The notes beneath the pieces are model-generated. The model was not told the origin of the DNA. It made no database searches and worked only from the letters and a program-made list of their open reading frames with translations. 64,000 nucleotides of DNA from a candidate division NPL-UPA2 bacterium Unc8 (lineage in GTDB: Bacteria > NPL-UPA2): positions 1 to 64,000 of the forward strand of contig NDHY01000001.1 in assembly GCA_003574845.1 (NCBI GenBank), given 5' to 3'. Below are positions 1 to 8,752 of this stretch, piece after piece. The translations under genes and the position numbers were made by a program. Each line of letters opens with the position of its first letter. Positions within the stretch are counted from its first letter, which is position 1.

Positions 1-156
1 TGTCCCTCTTGCCAGTTCATCGTGGAGTGGAACTACTGTTCTATAATTTTCATTCTGTAGGCTGATATGACTTCCTTTCTACCGCACAACCTGAAAGCCT
101 GCCCTTTTGAGTAGTTTGATGAGATTATTCCCGGATAAGAGTGAAAGTTTAGCCAC
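1..156 (-). pseudogene. hicA: HicA-like toxin gene, interrupted by an in-frame amber codon, cut by the window edge
   Basis: Reading leftward from a GTG at 156-154, inside the end of hicB, gives a HicA-like (mRNA interferase, dsRBD-like fold) sequence: a LLSGNNLIKLLKRAGFQVVR stretch, then TAG at 81-79, then in the same frame KGSH and RTVVPLH. HicA proteins normally read VRQ-KGSH with the catalytic His in GSH and end with a VVP-H motif. The stop therefore sits where Gln is expected, one base from CAG. The similarity continues past the stop, so this is a point mutation and not a chance reading. The end of the gene is outside the window. TAG terminates other genes here (for example lpxA), so recoding is unlikely. 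Confidence 0.7.
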
Positions 157-370
157 TGACTGCTATCTCAAGGGGATACAGGACTACCTCGCCGATACTC
201 TCAGGAAGGTCCTCAGTTCCGAAACTTTCGAGGTAAAGTTCCACTGCCTCCTTAAGGTTCACCTGTGCTTGCTCAATCGTCTTGCCCTGACTGACCACTC
301 CCAATTCCACACAATGACCAACATACCAGTTTTCTTCCCTCGTGATTATTGCCGTAAATTTACCAGACAT
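149..370 (-). CDS. hicB: HicB-like antitoxin (short form)
   Basis: A 73-residue protein of the HicB/UPF0150 family, the antitoxin that binds and blocks HicA. Visible hallmarks are the EENWYVGHCVELGVVSQGKT stretch, typical of the partial RNase H-like fold, followed by an amphipathic EAVELYLES helix. No C-terminal helix-turn-helix is present, as in the short HicB-like proteins. The start at 370 is preferred to the upstream ATG at 385 because GGAGG lies 8 bases before it. The end overlaps the degraded hicA frame by a few bases, the usual coupled arrangement. With the toxin broken, this antitoxin may now be free-standing. Confidence 0.8.
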   Translation of the reverse strand: MSGKFTAIITREENWYVGHCVELGVVSQGKTIEQAQVNLKEAVELYLESFGTEDLPESIGEVVLYPLEIAVSG

Positions 371-442
371 GTTTTTTACCTCCATTTCAACTATACCACT
401 TCCTCCCCACTCCTGTCAATGAAAATGGTGATTGGTAAATGG

Positions 443-498
443 GGGTCAGAAGTCAGAATCCTGAACTGTGGACCGTGAACCGTGAACCCTTGAATCCA
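443..498. repeat. Degenerate heptamer array (GAACCGT type)
   Basis: The spacer between hicB and the acyl-CoA synthetase gene reads as successive 7-base units (GGGGTCA, GAAGTCA, GAATCCT, GAACTGT, GGACCGT, GAACCGT, GAACCCT). Adjacent units differ by one to three bases. The rest of the 386-557 gap has no convincing gene. Confidence 0.6.
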
Positions 499-557
499 GT
501 CTATCTACCTGAAAGTGTTACATAAAATAACATTTACTCAGGTTGTTAGGCTGTAGT

Positions 558-2432
558 CTAACAGCCTTCAGCCTTCGGTCTATAAATCTCACTGATGAGG
601 TCCTTATATTTTTCACGAATTGCGCTCCTTTTTATCTTAAGGGTGGGAGTGAGTTCGCCTGTTTCTATGCGGACGGCATTTTTAAGCAGACGAAACACCT
701 TTACCTGTTCATAATCATCAAAGGCGGGATTTGCCTGGTCAATGACTTTCTGAAATATTTCAATTATCAGATTATTGTGAATAAGTTTTTCGTCAACCTG
801 AATTGGAACCTCCTCTCCAGCAGGGTTGAGCCCAAACTTTGTCAATTCCTCGCTGAATTCAATGTTTCTCTCTCGTGCAAGCTCAAGTAAAAATTGATAG
901 GAAGGCTGGAGCAGGGCAGCAACGAATTTTTCCTCATCGCCGATTACTATCGCTTCTTCTACCCAGCGGCTATGCTTTAACTTTTCTTCAATCGGCAAAG
1001 GCGCGACATTCTTGCCGGTAGAGAGAACCAGAAGATGTTTCTTCCGTTCCTTGAAAACCAGATAGTTGTCCTTGTCAAAAAATCCGATGTCCCCGGTCTT
1101 TAACCAGCCGTCTTCGGTAAAGGCATCCCTGGTTGCCCCGGGGTCTTTGTAGTAACCCTGCATGAGATTGTCGCCTTTAATCAGGATTTCTCCATCTTCA
1201 GCAATTTTCACCATAACTCCGGGAACTGGGGGCCCTACAGTGCCTGGCTTAAAGCGCCCCACCGGGTTTAAAGTAGCGGGGCCGGTATTTTCCGTCATTC
1301 CGTAACCTTCAAGAATCGTGAGCCCTATCCCATTAAAAAAGTAAGCAAGCTCTTTGCGAAGTGCGGCGCCGGCGGAAACTGTCCATCTCAGACGGTCCAT
1401 ACCTGCTTTTTTGCGAATTGCCCAGTAGACCGGACTTGCCAGGCGATGTTTTAGCTTCAACTTCAATGAGGGCTTCTCCCAGCGGCTTTTGACCTCCCCC
1501 ATATCCCTGGCTACTGCAGCAGCCCAGAAAAATATCTTCTTTCGTATTTTTCTGCGCAGTGGCGGAGTGGTGCTCTCAAGCCGCTCAATAATCCTGTCAT
1601 AGAACCGCTTATAAAGACGGGGGACAGAAATAAAAGTAACAGGTCTCACTCTCGGTAAGTTCTCTGCAAGGTCTTTGGGAGAGCTAATATAAACCGTTGC
1701 CGCAGACTTAAGCGCTCCAAAGTAAGCAATCCGCGCATAGACATGAGCCATAGGTAGAAAACCAAGCGCCGGTTCCCCGGGCGCGAGGTCAATTAGCTGA
1801 GCTGATGAATTGGCACAAAAGCACCAATTCCAGTGGGATAACATAACTCCTTTGGGTGGGCCGGTGGTGCCGCTGGTATAAACAATACTGCTCAAATCTT
1901 CCGGCTTAACACTGCGCCAGACCTCTTCGTAACGATTAGGATTTGAGGTTTCAAATTGCCTGCCTATCTCCATCACCTCGGACAGAGTATGGATATTTGC
2001 CCGGGGCCTGGCCCTTAACGGCTCAAATACAATCACCTGCTTTAGTTGGGGAAGCTGCTCCCATACCGAAAGAACCTTCTCCAGTTGTTCCTGGTTTTCC
2101 ACAAAAATCATCTTGCTGTCGGAATGATTAGCAATATACTGCACTGTCTTAGGTGACAGGGTTGGGAAAATGGTAACGGTAACTCCGCCAGCGGTGAGAA
2201 TGGCAAGGTCTGCCCGACCCCATTCCTGGCGAGTCTCACTGAGCAGACTGACTTTATCCCCCTTATTCAATCCAAGGGATAATAAGCCCTGGCTCAAAGT
2301 CTTAGCCCGCTCGCCAGCTTCCCGGTAAGTGATTTTTGCGAAGCTATCTCCATCCCGATAGCAAACTGCAACTATTTCCGGGTGCTGCTCAACGGTATTC
2401 CAGAACAGCTCATTAATGGTTGTCTTTTCCAT
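558..2432 (-). CDS. Long-chain acyl-CoA synthetase (AMP-forming)
   Basis: A 624-residue member of the ANL superfamily that activates a fatty acid to acyl-AMP and then acyl-CoA. The P-loop-like signature YTSGTTGPPKG is at about 185-195, the GYGMTE motif is in the middle, and GWLKTGDIG with a downstream ERKK and GKNVAP segment marks the C-terminal lid domain. Length matches bacterial FadD-like long-chain synthetases. GGAGG lies just ahead of the ATG. The last residues (KAEGC) are written by the GGCTGAA-type repeat that follows, so the tail may be acquired. It could supply acyl-CoA to a dehydrogenase that reduces the EtfAB encoded near 48-49.6 kb, but that link is inference. Substrate chain length cannot be read from sequence. 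Confidence 0.88.
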   Translation of the reverse strand: MEKTTINELFWNTVEQHPEIVAVCYRDGDSFAKITYREAGERAKTLSQGLLSLGLNKGDKVSLLSETRQEWGRADLAILTAGGVTVTIFPTLSPKTVQYIANHSDSKMIFVENQEQLEKVLSVWEQLPQLKQVIVFEPLRARPRANIHTLSEVMEIGRQFETSNPNRYEEVWRSVKPEDLSSIVYTSGTTGPPKGVMLSHWNWCFCANSSAQLIDLAPGEPALGFLPMAHVYARIAYFGALKSAATVYISSPKDLAENLPRVRPVTFISVPRLYKRFYDRIIERLESTTPPLRRKIRKKIFFWAAAVARDMGEVKSRWEKPSLKLKLKHRLASPVYWAIRKKAGMDRLRWTVSAGAALRKELAYFFNGIGLTILEGYGMTENTGPATLNPVGRFKPGTVGPPVPGVMVKIAEDGEILIKGDNLMQGYYKDPGATRDAFTEDGWLKTGDIGFFDKDNYLVFKERKKHLLVLSTGKNVAPLPIEEKLKHSRWVEEAIVIGDEEKFVAALLQPSYQFLLELARERNIEFSEELTKFGLNPAGEEVPIQVDEKLIHNNLIIEIFQKVIDQANPAFDDYEQVKVFRLLKNAVRIETGELTPTLKIKRSAIREKYKDLISEIYRPKAEGC

Positions 2433-2468
2433 TTTGAACCTCCTCTTTTTGACAGCCGCTCGAAGAAG

Positions 2469-2498
2469 CAGAAAAAGGTGTCAGGAACCTTTTTTAGG
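2469..2498. repeat. REP-like hairpin, left end of transposase unit
   Basis: A palindromic AAAGGT(gtcagga)ACCTTT element. Its inverted copy lies at 3172-3198, on the other side of the transposase gene. The stop codon of the transposase (TGA) lies inside this hairpin. Confidence 0.75.
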
Positions 2499-3155
2499 TC
2501 TACCCCGGTATCTTATGGTTATTTCAAGAGCGAATTTTTTGACTATTGCGTCCACCCAGTTGTCCTTGCCATAGGGACGGTTTTTTACAACTGATATCCT
2601 AACATACTCCAACTCTTTTTTGGTTAAGGGTATATTTACTTGCTCTAAATAATCAACTGGGATCGCAATTGGCCAAGGAGAAAGAAGCTCTTTTTGTTTG
2701 TCGGTTCCATGTTCTCTTCGCCAAAGACTGGACCATCTCCAATCCTCCGCCTTTTGGACTAGTTTGGTACGCAAAGCATTACTTTCAATATAACGGCAAA
2801 GTTGCAGTAAATAATTGTCTTTTTGAACCAGAAATGATTTATACCTACCTTGATATAAATGACCTGCACCTATTGAACAATGAGAAACGTGCCAGCGCTG
2901 AGCATGAGTAAGCGTTAACCACTGCATAAACTTCGTTATATCGCCATCGTTTTGTGGACATAAACAAAAATGCCAATGATTAGGCATTATTTGATAAGAA
3001 AATATTTTTATTGGATAATGATCTTTTGCTTCTTCTATTATTGTTTCAAATGCTTGGTAGTCATTATCTTTCTCAAATATTGTCATGCGAGCATTGGCAC
3101 GATTTAAAACGTGGTAGATTTCGTTGCTTATATCTATGCGTAATGCTCTTCCCAT
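2481..3155 (-). CDS. REP-associated tyrosine transposase (RAYT, Y1_Tnp family)
   Basis: A 224-residue single-strand DNA transposase of the IS200/REP type. It shows the metal-binding HWH at 60-62 in MPNHWHF, the GAGHLYQGRYKS segment typical of RAYTs, a YIESNALR segment carrying a candidate nucleophile Tyr (about 115-122), and a basic RGRPKK tail. The ATG at 3155 is chosen because the longer frame would run into tRNA-Ala. Flanking inverted hairpins define a unit of about 0.73 kb, with the right end 12 bases from the tRNA. RAYTs mobilise or maintain REP hairpins and are usually single-copy and domesticated. The frame is intact, so it may still be active. Confidence 0.85.
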   Translation of the reverse strand: MGRALRIDISNEIYHVLNRANARMTIFEKDNDYQAFETIIEEAKDHYPIKIFSYQIMPNHWHFCLCPQNDGDITKFMQWLTLTHAQRWHVSHCSIGAGHLYQGRYKSFLVQKDNYLLQLCRYIESNALRTKLVQKAEDWRWSSLWRREHGTDKQKELLSPWPIAIPVDYLEQVNIPLTKKELEYVRISVVKNRPYGKDNWVDAIVKKFALEITIRYRGRPKKGS

Positions 3156-3171
3156 ACAACTACCATATCGC

Positions 3172-3198
3172 AAAAAAAGGTTCCTGACACCTTTTCCT
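3172..3198. repeat. REP-like hairpin, right end of transposase unit
   Basis: Inverted copy of the hairpin at 2469-2498, nearly identical over more than 20 bases. It lies between the transposase start and the tRNA-Ala 3' end. Confidence 0.75.
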
Positions 3199-3210
3199 GT
3201 GCTTTGTTTT

Positions 3211-3283
3211 TGGAGCAAGGGGGATTTGAACCCCCGACCTCTGCGATGCGAACGCAGCGCTCTCCCAACTGAGCTATTGCCCC
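3211..3283 (-). tRNA. tRNA-Ala (anticodon CGC)
   Basis: A complete 73-nt cloverleaf on the minus strand. The acceptor stem GGGGCAA/TTGCTCC contains the G3-U70 wobble diagnostic of alanine tRNAs, the anticodon loop is TTCGCAT, and the T-loop is GGTTCAAATC. The discriminator is A and CCA is not encoded. Confidence 0.95.
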
Positions 3284-3333
3284 TTCTTCAGAAACAACGT
3301 GCTAAATAGCTATCAGCTCTTGTGCCTCTGTGC

Positions 3334-5091
3334 CTATCTTATTAGAGCCTCTGCCTTCACTGGATGGTCCAGGATATTCTCCAGTTCAAAACCAATAAAT
3401 ACTCTTGTCTTATCTAATTCACTCCAGAGAGAAAAATGAATCTTCCAGCAGTGAATCCTTCTGGTAAAACCTACTTCCCACTCCTCATAGCGGGCATCAA
3501 TCCAGTTATATCGGCCGGAAAGAGCTACCTTCCAATCCGGGGCCATCTGATAGTAGAGGCTTGCTTCAATGCTCTTTAATCTTCCGACATTAAGGTCATA
3601 CCTCGTCCAGCCCTGGAAGCTTACCCCATCTGCCGGCCGGAGAATTAGCTCAGTAATTAAGGGCTCCCAGGAATTTTCTCTCCCGTCACGATAAAAACGC
3701 GTTCTTAAGTTAAGAGCGGCAAAATCTTTTTTTCTCCCATCATCTAACCACCTGATGAACCTGTTGCCCACCTCTAAGTCAAAGAAGTCTTTCCCATCCG
3801 GGAGTTTATCAACAAATTTAAAGAGGTCATCTCTCCTGACCGGTGGCGGAGGAGAGTAATAATACCTCAGCCGGGGTTCAAATATATGGTAGCCAAATCT
3901 GAAAGGAGGACTATAAAGTCTTGTGTTCACTCCCAGGCTTACTTCATAATTTCCCATATATACTGCTTTCTGGTCAAGCCTGTTACGATTATACCAGAAG
4001 CCTCTTGTTCTTAGCGCCGGCTCAAAGCGAAGCCACCCGATACTGCCCGGTCGGGAGAGCTCAAAATTGATGTTAGCCTGGGTAACGCTTTCCTCATCAG
4101 GAAAATGGCGGAGACGAGCTGTATTGCCATCAACATCCCAGAAGAATGGTGTCCTTCCAACTCTCTGCCTGAAAAAGTCAAAAGAAAGCTCCGGGATTCT
4201 CTCGGTAAAGGGAGATACCCAGTCATTGAGCCTTATTCTCGTATATAATTCAAGAGCATAATCTGGCTTTATCTGCAGGAGGGAAAAGGAGCCCTTAGGG
4301 TCCCTCCTCTGAGCATCTAACTCTTCCTTTGTAAAGCGCTTCCACCTTTCCTCACTCTCAAAGTCAATGTTAAAATCGGTATCGCTAAAACTATCAACGC
4401 TTAATAATCCTGCTGTATCTTCTGTTATCTCCTGTCTGTGCCGCAGGTGAAGTTTCCAGCGAGCACGCTCTTCATCAGCTAAAGTGGAGTAAATATAGAA
4501 AAACCCTTCTCCATCTCCGGTCTGATAGTCAACATCAAACCCGATTCCAGTGTCAAGATATTCAAAGTGATCCAGATAAAATCTTCCGCGCAGTTCCGGG
4601 TTCACATACCAGTTGTAATATGTCCAGAGAAACCATCCCGCATCGTAGCCGGGACGCACAACAAGCCTGCGAGGAACACCATAATCGGGATACCTGACTT
4701 CATCACGTAGTGAGGTCTCATAAATTGGAAGGTAAAAAATAGGGATGCTGCCTACCCAGAAAATAGAGTGATATGCCCGAAGTCTCTCCTGAAGATGAAC
4801 TTTTACCTTATCTGCTGTAATCCTGTAACAGGGTGGGTGGCAAAGACAGGTAACAGTGACATTCCCCTCAGCGGATGCCACTCTTTCTGCAAAATCAACT
4901 TTGACATAATCAGCCCTGAACCTCATTGCTCCATATTCAATCTCAACGTTCCCTTGTGCCCGCAAGAGTTGTGCCTCCTCCAGATACTCTATGTAAGCCG
5001 CAGAATGTATTATTAGATGAGGAGCTGCTTCTGCGTGAGCAGGAGTTATGAAAAGAGAAACGAGCATCAAAAGCAAAATTTCTCTCATCAT
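3334..5091 (-). CDS. lptD: LPS-assembly protein LptD (OstA family)
   Basis: A 585-residue outer-membrane protein that inserts lipopolysaccharide into the outer leaflet. A signal peptide of about 20 residues ends in AHA. It is followed by an OstA/LptA-like beta-jellyroll (about 25-110; LRAQGNVEIEYG, ASAEGNVTVTC, ADKVKVHLQE), then a long domain of alternating beta strands ending in FIGFELENILDHPV. It is shorter than the roughly 780-residue proteobacterial form, as in many candidate phyla. It lies downstream of tyrA and the ROK kinase on the same strand. With bamA and the lpx genes it establishes an LPS-bearing envelope. The family call is strong; the exact barrel boundaries are not resolved. 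Confidence 0.85.
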   Translation of the reverse strand: MMREILLLMLVSLFITPAHAEAAPHLIIHSAAYIEYLEEAQLLRAQGNVEIEYGAMRFRADYVKVDFAERVASAEGNVTVTCLCHPPCYRITADKVKVHLQERLRAYHSIFWVGSIPIFYLPIYETSLRDEVRYPDYGVPRRLVVRPGYDAGWFLWTYYNWYVNPELRGRFYLDHFEYLDTGIGFDVDYQTGDGEGFFYIYSTLADEERARWKLHLRHRQEITEDTAGLLSVDSFSDTDFNIDFESEERWKRFTKEELDAQRRDPKGSFSLLQIKPDYALELYTRIRLNDWVSPFTERIPELSFDFFRQRVGRTPFFWDVDGNTARLRHFPDEESVTQANINFELSRPGSIGWLRFEPALRTRGFWYNRNRLDQKAVYMGNYEVSLGVNTRLYSPPFRFGYHIFEPRLRYYYSPPPPVRRDDLFKFVDKLPDGKDFFDLEVGNRFIRWLDDGRKKDFAALNLRTRFYRDGRENSWEPLITELILRPADGVSFQGWTRYDLNVGRLKSIEASLYYQMAPDWKVALSGRYNWIDARYEEWEVGFTRRIHCWKIHFSLWSELDKTRVFIGFELENILDHPVKAEALIR

Positions 5092-5095
5092 TACC

Positions 5096-5152
5096 CTTCA
5101 ACCGTGAACCCTTTCTGTCTTCAGCCTTTAGCCTACAGCCTATCTACCATCT
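5096..5152. repeat. Heptamer repeats between ROK kinase and lptD
   Basis: Units of the AACCGTG type pass into units of the TTCAGCC/TTTAGCC/TACAGCC type. They fill the 41-base spacer and run into the end of the kinase gene. Confidence 0.55.
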
Positions 5153-6101
5153 TTTCCCATACGAGGATTCCTGCCCCAATCATTCCGGCATCTCCACCTA
5201 ATTTTGCTGGAACTACTCTCACCATCTTAGCAGGCATTCTCATCGCCCGCTTCTTTATCGTTGCCTTGATTTCGTCAAACACTAAAAAATCAGCGTTAGC
5301 CACCCCTCCGCCAATAATGACAATTTCCGGATTGAGAAGATTTGCCAGTCCGGCAATTGCCACTCCGATGTATCTTCCCACCTCATTCCATATCTCAACC
5401 GAGAGCTTATCGCCCTTCAGTGCTGCTTGAGAGATAATCTCCGGAGTAACTTTTCCTAAATCACCCCCCACCAACCCAACAATGAGGCTCCCTCCTTCTC
5501 TCTCTATTCGCTCCACCGCTCTTTCTACAATAAATCTATTTCCTACATATCTCTCAAGGCAGCCACGACCGCCACAGTTGCAGAGCGGACCATTCATATT
5601 TACCGGGATATGTCCGATTTCTGCAGCAGTCAGTGCCGCTCCATGATAAAGCTTTCCATTGACAATCAGAGCGCCGCCAACTCCAGTGCCAAGAGTAAGG
5701 CAGACAATGTTCTTTGCTCCTACTCCTGCGCCGAGCCGACTCTCAGCAAGTGCCATCATATTAGCATCGTTATCAATAAAGGCAGGGAGACCTGCTTTCC
5801 CCTCTACATAGCTCTTGAGAGGGACATCATTCCATCCTTTAATGTTGGGAGCATCATAGATTATGCCCTCTGCAACATCAATATTGCCCGGTGAGCCGAT
5901 CCCGATGCCAAGAATGTCTCCTTCTTTTTTCTTAAGTTTCTCAATAACTTCTTCAATCTGCTTTAGCGCCTCCTCGCGAATACCACTTGTTGCCAGTGCT
6001 ATTCTTTCTTTTATCTTCCACTGTGAATTAATCAGCGCCGCGCGCAGATTTGTCCCTCCCAGGTCAATTCCAATAGAATATTTTTTATTCACCCCTAACA
6101 C
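5133..6101 (-). CDS. ROK-family sugar kinase, probably glucokinase
   Basis: A 322-residue ROK kinase predicted to phosphorylate glucose or a related hexose with ATP. It has the phosphate-binding DLGGTN at about 13-18, a GIGSPGNID segment, an IDNDAN sugar-binding motif, GTGVGGALI, and the ROK zinc signature in GHIPVNMNGPLCNCGGRGC (about 165-185). The ROK cysteines are complete. The GTG start at 6101 overlaps the end of tyrA by 7 bases; a second GTG at 6092 is possible. Without an N-terminal DNA-binding domain it is an enzyme and not a NagC-type repressor. Glucose specificity is inferred from overall similarity. Confidence 0.85.
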   Translation of the reverse strand: MLGVNKKYSIGIDLGGTNLRAALINSQWKIKERIALATSGIREEALKQIEEVIEKLKKKEGDILGIGIGSPGNIDVAEGIIYDAPNIKGWNDVPLKSYVEGKAGLPAFIDNDANMMALAESRLGAGVGAKNIVCLTLGTGVGGALIVNGKLYHGAALTAAEIGHIPVNMNGPLCNCGGRGCLERYVGNRFIVERAVERIEREGGSLIVGLVGGDLGKVTPEIISQAALKGDKLSVEIWNEVGRYIGVAIAGLANLLNPEIVIIGGGVANADFLVFDEIKATIKKRAMRMPAKMVRVVPAKLGGDAGMIGAGILVWEKMVDRL

Positions 6102-6943
6102 CTGCCACGGAATACTCTAACTCTATCAAGTTCCTCCTGAAGAAGAGCACCCTCTTCCTTTAATATGTATCCTTTTATTTCTTCTAAGAGCTCCTGAAAT
6201 CTTCCGACCATACTGATTATATTTTTTCCATTAGTCAGATAAATATCCTTCCACACCTCAGGGGAGGAAAGTGCAATGCGCGTGGTGTCTTTGAAGCCCG
6301 TTGCAATTAGAGGTAGAAGCCCTTCCTTCTCCCCTTCCAGTCTGCCCGTCAGACTCACCAGGGCAGCAGAGACGAGATGAGGGAGGTGGCTGGTAGCAGC
6401 AATGAGAAAATCGTGCTCCTCCGGTTTCATTACTATAACCCTTGCCCCTACGTTTTCCCAGAAGGAGCTGATTGTCGCAAGCACCCCGGGTAAAGTTGTC
6501 TTACCCGGCGTGAGGACGCAGACACTATCCACAAACAGGTCTTCTCGTGCCGCTTCCACTCCACTCTTCTCCGAGCCGGCCAGTGGATGTCCACCTATGA
6601 AGGAGATTTTTTTCGGGATAATCCTATCAACCTCAATAACAATCTTCTCCTTGGTGCTTCCCACATCGGTGATGATGGCTCTCTGGGGCAGGGCAATAAT
6701 CGTTCTCTTAATCATCTCGGTAATTGAGCCCACGGGAGTAGCTATGACCACTAAATCAACATCTTTGACTCCTTCTTCCAATTTGAGGGTCCCTCGGTCC
6801 ACCGCTCCTGCCTGAAGGGCTTTGTCTATAGACTCCTGCCGACGGCCAATCCCAACCACTTCCTTTATCAGATTCCGTTTCTTAAGAGCCAGTCCCAGCG
6901 AACCGCCGATGAGGCCCACACCAACTATAGCTATTCTTTTCAA
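6095..6943 (-). CDS. tyrA: Prephenate dehydrogenase
   Basis: A 282-residue NAD(P)-dependent dehydrogenase of the TyrA family, converting prephenate to 4-hydroxyphenylpyruvate for tyrosine. The Rossmann GVGLIGGSLG is at 7-16. It is followed by VIATPVGS, TDVGSTKEKI and the FIGGHPLAGSEKSGVEAA motif with the catalytic His. No fused chorismate mutase or ACT domain is present; the mutase is a separate gene at 10465. The TTG start has AAGGGA ahead of it and lies 10 bases after the DHQ synthase II gene. The call is firm for the family; cofactor preference is not determined. Confidence 0.93.
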   Translation of the reverse strand: MKRIAIVGVGLIGGSLGLALKKRNLIKEVVGIGRRQESIDKALQAGAVDRGTLKLEEGVKDVDLVVIATPVGSITEMIKRTIIALPQRAIITDVGSTKEKIVIEVDRIIPKKISFIGGHPLAGSEKSGVEAAREDLFVDSVCVLTPGKTTLPGVLATISSFWENVGARVIVMKPEEHDFLIAATSHLPHLVSAALVSLTGRLEGEKEGLLPLIATGFKDTTRIALSSPEVWKDIYLTNGKNIISMVGRFQELLEEIKGYILKEEGALLQEELDRVRVFRGRC

Positions 6944-6953
6944 GTTAATTCCC

Positions 6954-7946
6954 TTATTTTTCAGTTATAGTTTCCTCAATCTTCATCCCGAAGTGCCTCC
7001 CCGGCTCATCTGAAAAAGAGAGCACCTCACTGCCCTTCCTCAAGGCTACCACGGAGATGGGTTTCCCCTCGGGGCTAACCAATCTTATCGTCTCCGCATT
7101 CTGGAGAATAAGAGATATTTTCTTCTTCTTGATATTACCTTCTACCAGCATCAAGGGTCTTCTCTCCACCTTTATCCTTCCCACTACGGTCACCTGGGTC
7201 TGGCCTTTATGATTGACGATTAAGGACTCATCCCCGGATTTAAGTTCCGAGAGGTACTTTGTCCTCCCTCCCGGCAATAGAGTATAGGCATGAACCGGGC
7301 CGGCATTCACCCGGAAGGGACGGGGTTCGACATAAGGATTCTCCACGCTCTCGGAGTGAATAAGGAAAAAAGCGCTGCTGGAATTGCCGATGAGCATTCC
7401 TTCCCCGAGCCCCATATTGGTGCAGGTATCAATGCAGACCCTGTCTCCCAGGCCTAAAGGCTCCACCCGGGTTATCCGGGCTGCTTCCAGTTTAAGTTTT
7501 TCCTCCGTTCTTTTGGCCAAGCCCACCGTCTTCTTAATTTCGTTCAGGTTGGTCGTCTTCAGGAAAATTCCCTCCACGCCCTTCTCTAATATTTGCAGGG
7601 CCGTCCGGGCTTCTTTGGCATTCCGGACCTCTGCGAAAATGCCTTCCGTCTGAGCAAGCAGGTTTTCCAGGGGAATAATTGTCCAATTTTTCATTTTCAA
7701 GATGAGAGTCCGGGACTTACTTAATCTGACCGCTTCTTCCTCATCTTCCTTTCCCCTTATCTCAAATTGAATGACTTCCTTGCCTAACTTTATATCCCCA
7801 TCCTCAGCTACCGTTTTTATTAACCCCAACTCCTGGACTTTCTCCTTAAATCCCCGAGGGACCAGCAGAGCATCAGCTCCGCTCTCCAGGGCCACAACGG
7901 CCACCTCTTTATTCCAGGGGGCACAATTTATCCAGACCTTTTTCAT
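6954..7946 (-). CDS. 3-Dehydroquinate synthase II (archaeal type)
   Basis: A 330-residue protein of the archaeal-type DHQ synthase II family, which turns 2-amino-3,7-dideoxy-D-threo-hept-6-ulosonate into 3-dehydroquinate in an NAD-dependent oxidative deamination. Recognisable features are the [13 protein letters not shown] start, [20 protein letters not shown] in the middle, the [19 protein letters not shown] block and [13 protein letters not shown] near the end. It is unrelated to ordinary bacterial AroB. Its start overlaps the partner ADTH synthase by 4 bases. Together they replace DAHP synthase and AroB at the entrance to the shikimate pathway. Confidence 0.92.
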   Translation of the reverse strand: MKKVWINCAPWNKEVAVVALESGADALLVPRGFKEKVQELGLIKTVAEDGDIKLGKEVIQFEIRGKEDEEEAVRLSKSRTLILKMKNWTIIPLENLLAQTEGIFAEVRNAKEARTALQILEKGVEGIFLKTTNLNEIKKTVGLAKRTEEKLKLEAARITRVEPLGLGDRVCIDTCTNMGLGEGMLIGNSSSAFFLIHSESVENPYVEPRPFRVNAGPVHAYTLLPGGRTKYLSELKSGDESLIVNHKGQTQVTVVGRIKVERRPLMLVEGNIKKKKISLILQNAETIRLVSPEGKPISVVALRKGSEVLSFSDEPGRHFGMKIEETITEK

Positions 7947-8737
7947 TTTTCCACTTCCCTCATAGCCTCTTTAATAGAAGCGTTTTCATGCACCATTTTG
8001 CCAATAGCTCTAACGATAGCTATGGGGTCCTCGTGCTGAAAAGCGTTCCGGCCGATGGATACTCCCGCTGCTCCTGCTTTTAGGGCGCCCTCCACCATTT
8101 GAAGGAGGTCCTCGTCCGTCTCCACTTTTTCCCCTCCGGCGATGACTACAGGGATAGGACAGCCCTCTATCACCTCAGAGAAACTTTTCGGATCCCCGGT
8201 ATAATTCACCTTAACTATATCGGCACCTAACTCCGCCCCTACCCGGGCCGCATGCTTCACCACTTCCTTATCATACTCGTTCTTGATTTTGGGCCCCCTC
8301 GTATAAACCATAGTCAGGAGGGGCATCCCCCATTCCAGGCACCTGTTGGAAATATACCCAAAGTCCCGCAACATTTCTCTTTCATCAACGGCCCCTAAAT
8401 TAACATGGATAGACACCCCATCTGCTCCAATTTTCAAAGCAGTCTCAACGGGATTAATAATCACCTTGCTATTGGGCTCGGGGCTCAGGGCGGTGCTTGC
8501 CGAAAGATGCAGAATCAGCCCGATGTCCTTTCCATACCCTCTGTGTCCATGGAGGGGCAGACCAAGGTGGCCAATAACAGCATTAGCTCCTCCATCAGCA
8601 ACCTTGTTAACCGTATCACGAAGGTTAATTAGCCCTTCAATAGGGCCAACGGTAACTCCGTGGTCAAGGGGAACAATTACCGTGCGCCCGGAGGCGCGAT
8701 TAAAAATTCTTTCCATTCTTATCTTTTTACCCAACAT
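7943..8737 (-). CDS. 2-Amino-3,7-dideoxy-D-threo-hept-6-ulosonate (ADTH) synthase
   Basis: A 264-residue DhnA-type class I aldolase (relative of Methanocaldococcus MJ0400) that makes the ADTH precursor of dehydroquinate. The catalytic set is visible: Asp25 in [10 protein letters not shown], Tyr145 in VYTRGP and Schiff-base Lys176 in [11 protein letters not shown], all offset by 8 from the archaeal numbering I recall. It has a [12 protein letters not shown] phosphate-binding loop. It is translationally coupled to DHQ synthase II (ATGA overlap). Local base composition is more GC-rich than the genes around it (8041-8100 has 36 G/C of 60), which may hint at transfer. A fructose-bisphosphate aldolase role is possible for the family, but the neighbours argue for the aromatic pathway. 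Confidence 0.9.
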   Translation of the reverse strand: MLGKKIRMERIFNRASGRTVIVPLDHGVTVGPIEGLINLRDTVNKVADGGANAVIGHLGLPLHGHRGYGKDIGLILHLSASTALSPEPNSKVIINPVETALKIGADGVSIHVNLGAVDEREMLRDFGYISNRCLEWGMPLLTMVYTRGPKIKNEYDKEVVKHAARVGAELGADIVKVNYTGDPKSFSEVIEGCPIPVVIAGGEKVETDEDLLQMVEGALKAGAAGVSIGRNAFQHEDPIAIVRAIGKMVHENASIKEAMREVEK

Positions 8738-8752
8738 ATTTTCCTCCTATTG

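Noticed and set aside
79..81. TAG read as an amino acid (alternative genetic code)
   Set aside because: TAG ends intact genes here, such as lpxA at its conserved C-terminus, so a mutation in hicA is simpler.
107..478. Open frame on the plus strand across hicB
   Set aside because: It is antisense to hicB, has no recognisable protein features and runs into repeat sequence.
3124..3309. Plus-strand open frame over the tRNA-Ala region
   Set aside because: It covers the tRNA and a REP hairpin and has no protein homology visible.
3292..3333. Small genes in short repeat spacers such as 3292-3333, 5092-5132 and 62402-62446
   Set aside because: These spans hold only repeat units and no start with a ribosome binding site.
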